A stretch of DNA of 64,000 nt from Streptomyces sp. CA-278952 (GTDB lineage: Bacteria; Actinomycetota; Actinomycetes; Streptomycetales; Streptomycetaceae): the NCBI RefSeq assembly GCF_028747205.1, contig NZ_CP112880.1, forward strand, positions 5,952,001 through 6,016,000, given 5' to 3'. This document shows positions 42,879-50,659 of this stretch, piece by piece. The position numbers and the translations under genes are program-made. The first letter of the stretch is position 1. Each line of letters starts with the position of its first letter. The notes beneath the pieces are model-generated. The model made no database searches. It was not told the origin of the DNA and worked only from the letters and a program-made list of their open reading frames with translations.

Positions 42879-43733
42879 ATGCCCATTGATGCCCGGGCGG
42901 CACTCGCCGCCGAACCCCGCCGAGCCGAGATCGGCTGGGACCACAAGGACGTCCAGCTCTACCACCTCGGTCTCGGCGCGGGCAGCCCCGCCACCGACCC
43001 CGACGAGCTGCGCTACACCCTGGAGTCCCGGCTCCAGGTGCTGCCGAGCTTCGCCACCGTCGCGGGCGCGGGCACGGCCGCCTTCGGCGGTATGGGGGCG
43101 CAGGGGATCGACGTGGACCTCGCCGCGGTCCTGCACGGCGGACAGGCGTTGCGCGTCCACCGTCCGATCCCGGTGACCGGCAACGCCGTGCAGACCTCGA
43201 AGGTCGCGGCGGTGTACGACAAGGGCAAGGCCGCCGTCATCGTGCTGCGTACCGAGGCGAGCGACGGCGACGGTCCGCTGTGGACCAACGACGCCCAGAT
43301 CTTCGTACGGGGCGAGGGCGGCTTCGGCGGCGAACGCGGCCCCTCCGACCGCCTCGCCCCGCCGGAGCGGACCCCCGACCGCACGGTGGAGCGGGCCGTC
43401 CGCGAGGACCAGGCGCTGCTCTACCGCCTCTCGGGGGACTGGAACCCGCTCCACGCCGACCCGGCCTTCGCGAAGCTGGCCGGCTTCGACCGGCCGATCC
43501 TGCACGGGCTGTGCACGTACGGCATGACGCTGAAGGCCGTCGCCGACACCCTGCTGGACGGTGACGTCTCCCGGATCACCGCCTACCGCACCCGTTTCAC
43601 CGGCGTGGTCTTCCCCGGCGAGACCCTCCGGATCCGGATGTGGACCGGGGACGGCCGCGTCCAGGTGACGGTCGCCGCCGCCGAACGGGACGACGCGCCG
43701 GTCCTCGCCGACACGGTCGTCGAACACGCCTGA
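42879..43733 (+). CDS. MaoC/hydratase-2-type enoyl-CoA hydratase
   Basis: The 284-residue double-hotdog protein has the hydratase-2 signature in the second half, YRLSGDWNPLHADPAFAKLAG, which contains the catalytic Asp and His, followed by RPILHGLCTYG. Length and layout are those of mycobacterial steroid-regulon hydratases such as Rv3538. It adds water to a 2-enoyl-CoA in side-chain beta-oxidation. A caaggag site precedes ATG 42879. It is the first gene of an operon with an alcohol dehydrogenase and a short-chain dehydrogenase, controlled by a perfect KstR-type palindrome. The substrate is inferred from this context. Confidence 0.88.
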   Translation: MPIDARAALAAEPRRAEIGWDHKDVQLYHLGLGAGSPATDPDELRYTLESRLQVLPSFATVAGAGTAAFGGMGAQGIDVDLAAVLHGGQALRVHRPIPVTGNAVQTSKVAAVYDKGKAAVIVLRTEASDGDGPLWTNDAQIFVRGEGGFGGERGPSDRLAPPERTPDRTVERAVREDQALLYRLSGDWNPLHADPAFAKLAGFDRPILHGLCTYGMTLKAVADTLLDGDVSRITAYRTRFTGVVFPGETLRIRMWTGDGRVQVTVAAAERDDAPVLADTVVEHA

Positions 43734-43789
43734 GCAACACGCCTGAACAACACGCCTGAGCGATACGCCTCAGCAACACGCCTGAGCAC
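43726..43789 (+). repeat. 13-bp tandem repeat spanning the hydratase stop codon
   Basis: Nearly five copies of acgcctgagcaac begin at 43726 and repeat every 13 bp. The TGA stop of the hydratase gene (43731-43733) is in the first copy, so the array does not change the protein. It ends about 45 bp before the alcohol dehydrogenase start. Confidence 0.9.
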
Positions 43790-43833
43790 AGCAGAACCCT
43801 GATGTAGATGACGATGTGAGGGGAGCCGTACCC

Positions 43834-44910
43834 ATGCGCGCAGCCGTACTGCACGAGACGGGCCAGGAGAAGCTCGAAGTCCTCGACGACGTCGAGGCGG
43901 TGGGCTTTGGCCCGGGAAAGGTCAAGCTCCGCATCCGCGCCACCGGCCTCTGTCACTCGGACGTCTCCGCGATGAGCGGCGTCCTCCCGCAGCCGGCCCC
44001 CTTCATCCCCGGCCACGAGGGCGCGGGCGAGGTCATCGACGTAGGCGACGGGGTGACCGGGCTGAGCGCCGGCGACCGGGTCCTCGTCTGCTGGCTGCCC
44101 GCCTGCGGGGAGTGCCCGTCCTGCAAACGCGGCCAGACCCAGCTGTGCCTCGCCGGTTTCATGAACGCGAGCACCCCGAACTTCAGGCGCCCCGGCGGCG
44201 ACGTCTTCGGCTTCGCGGGCACCGGCACCTTCACCGAGGAGGTCGTCGTCGGCGCGGGCTCCGCGGTGCCGATCCCCGACGACGTGCCGTTCGAGATCGC
44301 CGCCCTGATCGGCTGCGGAGTCACCACCGGACTCGGCGCGGCGATCAACACGGCGAAGGTGGAGGCAGGTTCGTCGGTCGCGGTGATCGGCTGCGGCGGC
44401 GTCGGCATCTCCACGATCCAGGGCGCGCGCGTCCAGGGCGCGGCCCAGATCATCGCCGTCGACCCGGTCGCCTCCCGCCGCGAGGCCGCCCTCCGCTTCG
44501 GCGCGACGGAGGCCGTCGCCCCCGACGGGCTGGCCGACGCCAAGCAGCGGATCACCGGCGGCGAGGGCTTCGACTACGTCTTCGAGGTCGTCGGCAAGTC
44601 CGCCACCGCCCGCACCGCCTACGAGAACACCCGCCGCGGCGGCACCCTGTGCGTCGTCGGGGCCGGGGCCATGGACGACAACTTCCAGGTCAACATGTTC
44701 GAGCTGTTCTTCGACGAGAAGCGCATCCTGCCCTCCATGTACGGCGGCGGGGACGTCCTGCGCTCCTTCGACCGGGCCATCGCGCTCTGGCGGGCGGGCC
44801 GCATCGATCTGGAGTCCATGATCACCCACCGGGTCCGGCTGGACGGGGTCAACGACGCCCTGGACCAGATGCGCACGGGCGAGTCGCTGCGTACCTGCAT
44901 CGAACTCTGA
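43834..44910 (+). CDS. zinc-dependent alcohol dehydrogenase (class III/MDR type)
   Basis: The protein has 358 residues from ATG 43834, with a gagggga site upstream. The catalytic zinc ligands are in GLCHSDV and GHEGAGEV; the structural zinc site appears as CGECPSCKRGQTQLC. The nucleotide-binding motif is VIGCGGVGIS. It should oxidise a primary or secondary alcohol with NAD or a thiol cofactor. It sits between the hydratase and the short-chain dehydrogenase, so it probably handles a hydroxyl group in the same lipid pathway. Confidence 0.92.
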   Translation: MRAAVLHETGQEKLEVLDDVEAVGFGPGKVKLRIRATGLCHSDVSAMSGVLPQPAPFIPGHEGAGEVIDVGDGVTGLSAGDRVLVCWLPACGECPSCKRGQTQLCLAGFMNASTPNFRRPGGDVFGFAGTGTFTEEVVVGAGSAVPIPDDVPFEIAALIGCGVTTGLGAAINTAKVEAGSSVAVIGCGGVGISTIQGARVQGAAQIIAVDPVASRREAALRFGATEAVAPDGLADAKQRITGGEGFDYVFEVVGKSATARTAYENTRRGGTLCVVGAGAMDDNFQVNMFELFFDEKRILPSMYGGGDVLRSFDRAIALWRAGRIDLESMITHRVRLDGVNDALDQMRTGESLRTCIEL

Positions 44911-44944
44911 ACCCGGCGGCCGGCCAACGACGTTGAGGAATCCC

Positions 44945-45892
44945 ATGTCACTTCCCCTTCCGCTGGACGGACTGTCCGCGATCGTCACCGGCGCGGGCCG
45001 CGGCCTCGGCCGGGCCGAAGCCCTCGAACTGGCCCGCCTCGGCGCGGCCGTCGTCGTCAACGACTACGGGCAGCCCGGGCGCGACGGCTCCGGTGCGGCG
45101 TCCGCCGCCCCCGCCGAGGAGGTCGCCGCCGAGATCCGCGCGGCCGGCGGACGGGCCGTCGCCCACCTCGGCGACGTCTCCGACCACGAACAGGCCGGCG
45201 CACTGGTCGACGTGGCGACCACCACCTACGGCAGGCTCGACATCCTGGTCAACAACGCGGGCATCCTGCGCGACCGGATGATCTTCTCGATGACCGAGGA
45301 GGAATGGGACTCGGTGATCCGCGTCCACCTCAAGGGTCACTTCAACACCACGCACTTCGCCGCCGCCCACTGGCGCGCCCGCTCCAAGGAGACCGGCGGG
45401 CCGGTCTACGGGCGGATCGTCAACACCTCCTCGGAGGCGTTCCTCGCGGGCTCGGCCGGCCAGCCCAACTACGCGGCAGCCAAGGGCGGCATCGTCGGCC
45501 TCACCACCTCCACCGCGCTCGCCCTCGCCAAGTACGGCGTCACCGCCAACGCCATCTGCCCGCGCGCCCGTACCCGGATGACCGAGGACGTGTTCGCGGG
45601 CTTCCAGGAACCGGCGGACGGCGCCCTCGACCCCCTGGCACCCGAGCACGTGTCCCCGCTCGTCGGCTATCTCGCCTCACCGGCGGCGGCCGGGGTCAAC
45701 GGGCAACTGCTCGTCGTGCACGGAGGGATGGTCGCCGTCGTCGAACGACCCCGGGTGGCCGCCCGGTTCGACGCGGTGAAGGAGACCTTCACCTTCGCGG
45801 AGCTGGACGGTCTGCTCACCCCGTACTACGCGGACCGGCCCCCGAACGAGACCTTCGCCGCCGCCGAAGTCCTCGGACTGAAGCGGCGGTAG
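44945..45892 (+). CDS. short-chain dehydrogenase, Hsd4A/MFE-2-like
   Basis: The 315-residue SDR starts at ATG 44945 behind a gagga site. The cofactor motif is TGAGRGLGRAEA, NNAG is at LVNNAGILRD, and the catalytic Ser, Tyr and Lys lie in NTSSEAF and YAAAKGG. NDYGQPGRDGSG after the first fold and the 50-residue C-terminal extension resemble mycobacterial Hsd4A (Rv3502c) and peroxisomal MFE-2 dehydrogenases. It oxidises a 3-hydroxyacyl-CoA, the step after the hydratase. A strong hairpin ends the operon. Confidence 0.9.
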   Translation: MSLPLPLDGLSAIVTGAGRGLGRAEALELARLGAAVVVNDYGQPGRDGSGAASAAPAEEVAAEIRAAGGRAVAHLGDVSDHEQAGALVDVATTTYGRLDILVNNAGILRDRMIFSMTEEEWDSVIRVHLKGHFNTTHFAAAHWRARSKETGGPVYGRIVNTSSEAFLAGSAGQPNYAAAKGGIVGLTTSTALALAKYGVTANAICPRARTRMTEDVFAGFQEPADGALDPLAPEHVSPLVGYLASPAAAGVNGQLLVVHGGMVAVVERPRVAARFDAVKETFTFAELDGLLTPYYADRPPNETFAAAEVLGLKRR

Positions 45893-45910
45893 CGAGGGAG
45901 AGTCGCAGAC

Positions 45911-45951
45911 GGGAGGGCCCGGACCGGCTGTGCGCCGGTCCGGGCCCTCCC
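45911..45951 (+). terminator. 18-bp perfect hairpin after the hydratase-ADH-SDR operon
   Basis: gggagggcccggaccggc pairs perfectly with gccggtccgggccctccc around a tgtgc loop. It begins 18 bp after the SDR stop codon. It lacks a U-tract but is a very stable Streptomyces-type terminator. Confidence 0.85.
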
Positions 45952-45982
45952 ATCGTGCTGAAGTACGTCTGCCGAGTGGCTC

Positions 45983-46153
45983 TCAGGCCGCCCTGGACCC
46001 CTCGTCGGCGGGCCGACGGTGGCGACCGTGCGGCTGCGCCGACGTGTTCTCCGCCGACGCACCCCCTCGGTGCTTCCCGGAACCCCCGGTCCCGGCCCCC
46101 TCGTCCGCCCCCGTCGGGCGCTGCTGGTTCGTGTCGATCCGTGCTTCGGACAT
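45983..46153 (-). CDS. small hydrophilic protein, possible
   Basis: A 56-residue frame starting MSEARIDTNQQRPTGADEG, with a ggggtgac site before ATG 46153. The middle contains two similar segments around KHRGGASAENTS and GRHRRP. Its hydrophilic, disordered character is like small streptomycete proteins I have seen annotated as hypothetical, but no function is known. An ATG 24 codons earlier is possible. The rest of the gap at 45954-46283 holds no other convincing frame. Confidence 0.4.
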   Translation of the reverse strand: MSEARIDTNQQRPTGADEGAGTGGSGKHRGGASAENTSAQPHGRHRRPADEGSRAA

Positions 46154-46283
46154 GTGGGAAGTCACCCCGTTGTGATCGCTTACCTGTGTCGCGCCTACGT
46201 GTGTCGCAAGCCCCGCCGCCGCCATCCGACGTGGTCACCGTCGGTACCCGCCCGATACGGCCGCGTAGCCCAGGAGCCCGATC

Positions 46284-47675
46284 TTAATCAGATCGAGCGG
46301 CTCGGTGCAGAGGCGCCTGCCCCAACGGAACGGGCTTACACACAGCAGGAGCGGGGACGGCGGCGGACGGTTGCGTTCCGCCCTCCGCGTCACCCGGACG
46401 GCCGGTCTCGGAGAAGGGTTCCACGTCCCTGGGCGCGTTCAGCATCGCCACGCCGCAGGACGTCGCCCCGTTCGCGTAAGGGAGACGCAGCACCCCGTCC
46501 CGGCTCCAGTACCCGGCCCCCGGCGCCCAGCCCAGCGGGGCGGCGAACTGGTGCAGCCGGCGTCCCGCCGGACGCCAGACCCCCAGCCAGCTGCCCGCGG
46601 CCCCGTCGATCCGCAGCGCCACCGCGCAGCTCTCCGGCATCAGCATCTGGCCCGGCTGCACCGCGAACGGCGTCACCGCCGCGTCCGCGAGGCGCAGGCA
46701 CTCCGGGAACCTGACCGGCAGACAGCTCCCCAGCACCCCCCAGCCGAGCCGGTCGTGTCCCGGGGCGTCCGAGCGGATCAGCAGCAGCCCGCTGTCGGCG
46801 TCCGCGAGCAGCAGCCGGTCGTCGCTGCCCGGCGCGATCTGGAGCAGCGGCGTCACCTCGGCCCCCCGCCCGAGGTCGACGGCGACCGCCTTGACCGGTC
46901 CGCCGCCCGGCGCCCGCCGGTCCAGCGCCAGCAGCCGGCCCACCCGGTCCAGCCAGGCCCCGCCCGAACAGCGCCCGGGAATCCGCGCGACCTCCTCGGG
47001 CCCGAACGCTCCGCCCGCCACCAGCCAGAGCGACGAGTGGTGGTCGCCGGCCGACAGGGCGTAGACGCACCGCCCGTCCGGCGACGGCGGCAACAGGGTC
47101 ATCTCCGCGGACTCGACCGCCCCCAGCAGGAGTTCGCCGGTCCCGGGTCCCGTCGGGTAGAGCAGGGAGAACTGCTGCCGGTCCGCCACCTGCCGCCGGA
47201 TCAGCACCCGTCCGTCGGCGAGCGGCGCCACCTCGGCGTCCGGCTCCTCGGGCTGATCGAGGGGGAGGGGCACCGCGTACGGCTCCGGCCCGTCCAGCGT
47301 CCACCGCTCCGGATACCAGGCGCGCTCGCCCGGCGGGCCGGGAGCCGCGGTGAGACGGGCGGCGTAGGCCCCGTCCGCGGTGAGCGTGAAGCCGCCGGGA
47401 AGCGGCGCGTCGCCGGTCGGCATCGCCTTGCCGCCCGCGGCGGACAACGCTTCCGAACCGGCCTCGTCGGCGCGGAATCCGGGCAGGCCGGGAGCGTCCG
47501 CCGCGGCGGACCTCACGGGGCCGCCGGGCCCCTCCGGTCCCGGTTCCGCTCCGTACTTCTTCAGGCCCGATCCCGCTCCGGACTCTTTCGGGTCGGGTTC
47601 CGTTCCGGGTTCCGCTTCGGGTTCCGCCGTCGCGGCGGCCCCGGCGGATCCGCCCTCGATGGCACAGGCAGTCAT
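46284..47675 (-). CDS. beta-propeller-like protein of unknown function
   Basis: The protein has 463 residues from ATG 47675, with an ideal ggaggtgac ribosome site. After about 90 low-complexity residues rich in Glu, Pro, Gly and Ala, repeated beta-blade-like phrases appear: LPPSPDGRCVYALSAGDHHSSLWLV, DRLLLADADSGLLLIRSD and YWSRDGVLRLPYANG. There is no signal peptide, so it should be cytoplasmic. I do not recognise the family beyond the propeller resemblance. It is divergent from the iron-siderophore lipoprotein gene, and a perfect 16-bp palindrome lies 21 bp upstream of its start. Confidence 0.75.
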   Translation of the reverse strand: MTACAIEGGSAGAAATAEPEAEPGTEPDPKESGAGSGLKKYGAEPGPEGPGGPVRSAAADAPGLPGFRADEAGSEALSAAGGKAMPTGDAPLPGGFTLTADGAYAARLTAAPGPPGERAWYPERWTLDGPEPYAVPLPLDQPEEPDAEVAPLADGRVLIRRQVADRQQFSLLYPTGPGTGELLLGAVESAEMTLLPPSPDGRCVYALSAGDHHSSLWLVAGGAFGPEEVARIPGRCSGGAWLDRVGRLLALDRRAPGGGPVKAVAVDLGRGAEVTPLLQIAPGSDDRLLLADADSGLLLIRSDAPGHDRLGWGVLGSCLPVRFPECLRLADAAVTPFAVQPGQMLMPESCAVALRIDGAAGSWLGVWRPAGRRLHQFAAPLGWAPGAGYWSRDGVLRLPYANGATSCGVAMLNAPRDVEPFSETGRPGDAEGGTQPSAAVPAPAVCKPVPLGQAPLHRAARSD

Positions 47676-47695
47676 GGACTCGTCACCTCCGGCTA

Positions 47696-47711
47696 CGAAA
47701 ACTAGTTTTCG
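47696..47711. promoter_or_regulatory. perfect palindrome CGAAAACTAGTTTTCG
   Basis: A 16-bp perfect palindrome, strikingly AT-rich for its surroundings, immediately before the ribosome site of the beta-propeller-like gene. Its AAC-ta-GTT centre recalls TetR operators. No regulator gene is adjacent. Confidence 0.6.
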
Positions 47712-47822
47712 CACTTCCAGCCGAACAACACCAGCCACCTCACTTCACACATAAGGGTGGTGATGCCCGGATTCTCCTGAGGTGGCGGGGGTGAGTGTGC
47801 TGGTGAAGATGGCCGCGTCTAT

Positions 47823-47840
47823 GGTTAGGCGGCCCTAACC
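47823..47840 (+). promoter_or_regulatory. iron box (DmdR/DtxR-type operator)
   Basis: GGTTAGGCGGCCCTAACC is a perfect inverted repeat containing TTAGGC and CCTAA, the halves of the Streptomyces DmdR1 iron box. It lies 50 bp before the siderophore-binding lipoprotein gene and should repress it when iron is plentiful. Confidence 0.75.
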
Positions 47841-47889
47841 AACCAAGAACCCGTGCCCACGCACGTACGCGGACCATCTGGAGCAAGCG

Positions 47890-48927
47890 ATGTCCCTTCG
47901 ACCCCGCGGTACCGCCGCAGTCGCCCTGGCTGTGGCGGCCGCCCTCTCCCTGTCGGCCTGCGGGGGCGGTGACGGCGGGGACGCGGCGAAGACCGACGCG
48001 GGCGGCGGCAAGAAGGCCGCCGTCGCCACCGGTGGCAAGGACTTCGCGGACGCGGCGAAGAAGACCGCGGCGTACGGCACCGACGCCGAGGCCGGCGAGT
48101 TCCCCCGTACGGTCACCCACGCGATGGGAAAGACCGAGATCAAGACCGCGCCCCGGCGCGTGGTCGTGCTGGACGTCGGCGAGTTCGACAACGTCGTGTC
48201 CCTGGGCCTGAAGCCGGTCGGCTACGCCCCCAGCGAGGGCGACGCGGCCATCCCCTCCTACCTGGAGAAGGGCGCGGGCGAGCCGAAGAGCGTCGGCACG
48301 ATCAACAGCCTCAACCTCGAAGCCATCGCGGGCCTCCGGCCCGACCTGATCCTCGGCAGCCAGCTCCGCGCCGCGGACAAGTACGACGAGCTGTCGAAGA
48401 TCGCCCCCACGGTGTTCTCCATCCGCCCGGGCTTCACCTGGAAGGAGAACTACCTCCTCAACGCCCAGGCCCTGGACCGCACGGAGCAGGCCGAGTCGGC
48501 GCTCGCCGCGTACGAGGAGAAGGCGAAGAAGCTCGGCGAGGACATCGGCCCCGACAAGCCGACCGTCTCGATGGTCCGCTACCTGCCCGACCGTCTCCGC
48601 CTCTACGCCAAGGCCTCGTTCATCGGCACGATCCTCGAAGACGTCGGTCTGCCGCGTCCGAAGAACCAGCAGATCAACGACCTCGCCGCCGAGATCAGCC
48701 CGGAGAGGATCGACGAGGCGGACGCCGACTGGATCTTCACCGGCGTCTACGGCGACCCGAAGGCCACCCAGCGCGACACCGCCCGCTCCAACCCGCTGTG
48801 GAAGAACCTGAAGGCCGTCAAGGAGGGCCGGGCCAAGGACGTCTCCGACGAGACCTGGTACCTGGGCCTCGGCGTCACCTCGGCCGGCCTGGTCCTCGAC
48901 GACCTCCGCGCGGACCTGGTGAAGTAG
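47890..48927 (+). CDS. iron-siderophore ABC transporter substrate-binding lipoprotein
   Basis: The 345-residue protein has a lipoprotein signal ending LSAC at Cys24. The FecB/FepB fold shows RVVVLDVGEFDNVVSLGLKPVGYAPS, LEAIAGLRPDLILGSQLR and WYLGLGVTSAGLVLDDL. It binds a ferric siderophore outside the membrane for an ABC importer. An iron box precedes the gene. No permease or ATPase gene follows, so it relies on a transporter encoded elsewhere. Confidence 0.92.
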   Translation: MSLRPRGTAAVALAVAAALSLSACGGGDGGDAAKTDAGGGKKAAVATGGKDFADAAKKTAAYGTDAEAGEFPRTVTHAMGKTEIKTAPRRVVVLDVGEFDNVVSLGLKPVGYAPSEGDAAIPSYLEKGAGEPKSVGTINSLNLEAIAGLRPDLILGSQLRAADKYDELSKIAPTVFSIRPGFTWKENYLLNAQALDRTEQAESALAAYEEKAKKLGEDIGPDKPTVSMVRYLPDRLRLYAKASFIGTILEDVGLPRPKNQQINDLAAEISPERIDEADADWIFTGVYGDPKATQRDTARSNPLWKNLKAVKEGRAKDVSDETWYLGLGVTSAGLVLDDLRADLVK

Positions 48928-48998
48928 CCGGCCCCGAGCCGACGCGGTACGCGCCTCGAGCCGACGCGGCACGTGCCCGCGCCGACCCGGTGAAGTAA
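48910..48998 (+). repeat. duplicated 3' end of the siderophore lipoprotein gene
   Basis: The last codons and stop, gcggacctggtgaagtag (48910-48927), recur as gccgacccggtgaagtaa at 48981-48998. Between them are two 22-bp copies of cgagccgacgcgg(t/c)acg(c/t)gcc. The extra copies are untranslated. Confidence 0.8.
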
Positions 48999-49082
48999 CG
49001 ATTCGTGTCCGGCCGCCGGTCCTGGCGTACAGGTCCGGCGGCCAGGGGCGACGGACCACCCCGGACAGGTAGCCTTTCCCCC

Positions 49083-49919
49083 GTGCCCCGTCTGTCTGAA
49101 GTCATCGCCGCCCTCGACGCCCTCTGGCCCCCCGAGCGGGCCGAGGGATGGGACGCGGTCGGGACGGTCTGCGGCGACCCGGACGCGGAGATCGACCGGG
49201 TGCTGTTCGCCGTCGACCCGGTTCGCGAGATCGCCGACGAGGCCCTGGAGCTCGGCGCCCAGCTGATCGTCACCCACCACCCGCTCTATCTGCGCGGGAC
49301 GACGACGGTCGCCGCCGACACCTTCAAGGGCCGGGTCGTCCACACCCTCATCAAGCACGGCATCGCGCTCCACGTCGCGCACACCAACGCCGACACCGCC
49401 GACCCCGGCGTCTCCGACGCCCTGGCCGGCGCTCTGGACCTGCGGATCACCGGGCCCCTCGTCCCCGACCCCACCGATCCGGAGGGCCGGCGCGGACTGG
49501 GCCGGATCTGCGAACTGGATCACCCCGAGACCCTGGCCGCCTTCGCCGCCCGGGCCGCAGCCCGGCTCCCCGCCACCGCGCAGGGCATCCGGCTGGCCGG
49601 CGACCCGGAGGCGCGCGTGCGCACCGTCGCCGTCAGCGGAGGCTCCGGCGACAGCCTCTTCGACGCCGTGCGCGCCGCGGGCGTCGACGCCTTCCTCACC
49701 GCCGACCTGCGCCACCACCCGGCCTCCGAGGCCGTGCAGCACTCGCCGCTCGGCCTCGTCGACGCCGCGCACTGGGCCACCGAGTGGCCCTGGTGCGAGC
49801 AGGCGGCCGCCCAGCTCGACGCGCTTTCCGACCGCCACGGATGGGACCTGCGGGTCCATGTCTCGAAGCAGGTCACCGACCCCTGGACCACCCACCATTC
49901 CTCTGGAGCCCCCAACTGA
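49083..49919 (+). CDS. Nif3-like dinuclear metal center protein
   Basis: The 278-residue protein starts at GTG 49083. Metal-binding phrases VTHHPLYLRG, HTNADTADPGV and DLRHHPASEAV, and the C-terminal DAAHWATEWPW, are those of the Nif3/YbgI hexameric family. The family is conserved but its biochemical role is unsettled; GTP cyclohydrolase-like activity has been discussed. It is the first gene of a coupled operon with the zinc-ribbon and RNase H genes, an order conserved in actinobacteria. Confidence 0.92.
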   Translation: MPRLSEVIAALDALWPPERAEGWDAVGTVCGDPDAEIDRVLFAVDPVREIADEALELGAQLIVTHHPLYLRGTTTVAADTFKGRVVHTLIKHGIALHVAHTNADTADPGVSDALAGALDLRITGPLVPDPTDPEGRRGLGRICELDHPETLAAFAARAAARLPATAQGIRLAGDPEARVRTVAVSGGSGDSLFDAVRAAGVDAFLTADLRHHPASEAVQHSPLGLVDAAHWATEWPWCEQAAAQLDALSDRHGWDLRVHVSKQVTDPWTTHHSSGAPN

Positions 49920-50659
49920 ACGCCGCGCCCGCCGACCAGATCCGACTTCTCGACGTCCAGGCCCTCGACCTCCGTCTCGCCCAGCTCTCCCACAAGCGCA
50001 CCTCGCTGCCGGAGCACGCCGAGATCGAGCAGCTCAGCAGCGACCTCGCCCAGCTGCGTGACCTCCTGGTCGCCTCCACCACCGAGGAGAGCGACACCAC
50101 CCGCGAGCAGACCAAGGCCGAGCAGGACGTCGACCAGGTGCGCCAGCGTGCCGTCCGCGACCAGCAGCGCCTGGACTCCGGCGCGGTCTCCTCGCCCAGG
50201 GACCTGGAGAGCCTCCAGCGCGAGATCGTCTCGCTCGCCAAGCGCCAGGGAGACCTGGAGGACGTCGTCCTGGAGATCATGGAGCGCCGTGAGGGCGCCC
50301 AGGAGCGGGTCGCCGAGCTGACCGAGCGGGTCTCCGCCGTGCAGGCCAAGGTCGACGACGCCACCGCCCGCCGCGACGCCGCGACCGCCGAGCTGGACGC
50401 CGAGGCCGCAACGGTGACCAAGGACCGCCAGGTCGTCGCCGAGGTCATCCCCGCCGACCTGCTGAAGCTGTACGACAAGCTCCGCGCCCAGCAGGGCGGG
50501 GTCGGCGCCGCCCGGCTCTACCAGCGCCGCTGCGAGGGCTGCCGTCTCGAGCTGAACATGGCCGAGGTCGGCGACGTGCGCGCCGCGTCCCCCGACACCG
50601 TTCTGCGCTGCGAGAACTGCCACCGGATCCTGGTCCGCACCTCGGAGTCGGGCCTGTAA
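49916..50659 (+). CDS. coiled-coil C4 zinc-ribbon protein (DUF164/CdsZ-like) with CTG start
   Basis: The 247-residue protein begins at a rare CTG, 49916-49918, which overlaps the Nif3 stop as CTGA. No ATG, GTG or TTG lies in frame near the conserved N-terminus (NAAPADQIRLLDVQALDLRL), and ggag stands seven bases upstream. Residues of about 10-180 form a long coiled-coil hairpin. The C-terminus has a four-Cys zinc ribbon, RCEGCRLEL and LRCENCHRI. The family is widespread and of uncertain role, perhaps nucleic-acid binding. The stop overlaps the next ATG (TAATG). Confidence 0.9.
   Translation: MNAAPADQIRLLDVQALDLRLAQLSHKRTSLPEHAEIEQLSSDLAQLRDLLVASTTEESDTTREQTKAEQDVDQVRQRAVRDQQRLDSGAVSSPRDLESLQREIVSLAKRQGDLEDVVLEIMERREGAQERVAELTERVSAVQAKVDDATARRDAATAELDAEAATVTKDRQVVAEVIPADLLKLYDKLRAQQGGVGAARLYQRRCEGCRLELNMAEVGDVRAASPDTVLRCENCHRILVRTSESGL

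Noticed and set aside
43801..43833. Upstream in-frame starts for the alcohol dehydrogenase and similar genes
   Set aside because: The ribosome site directly precedes the internal ATG, so the shorter start was used.
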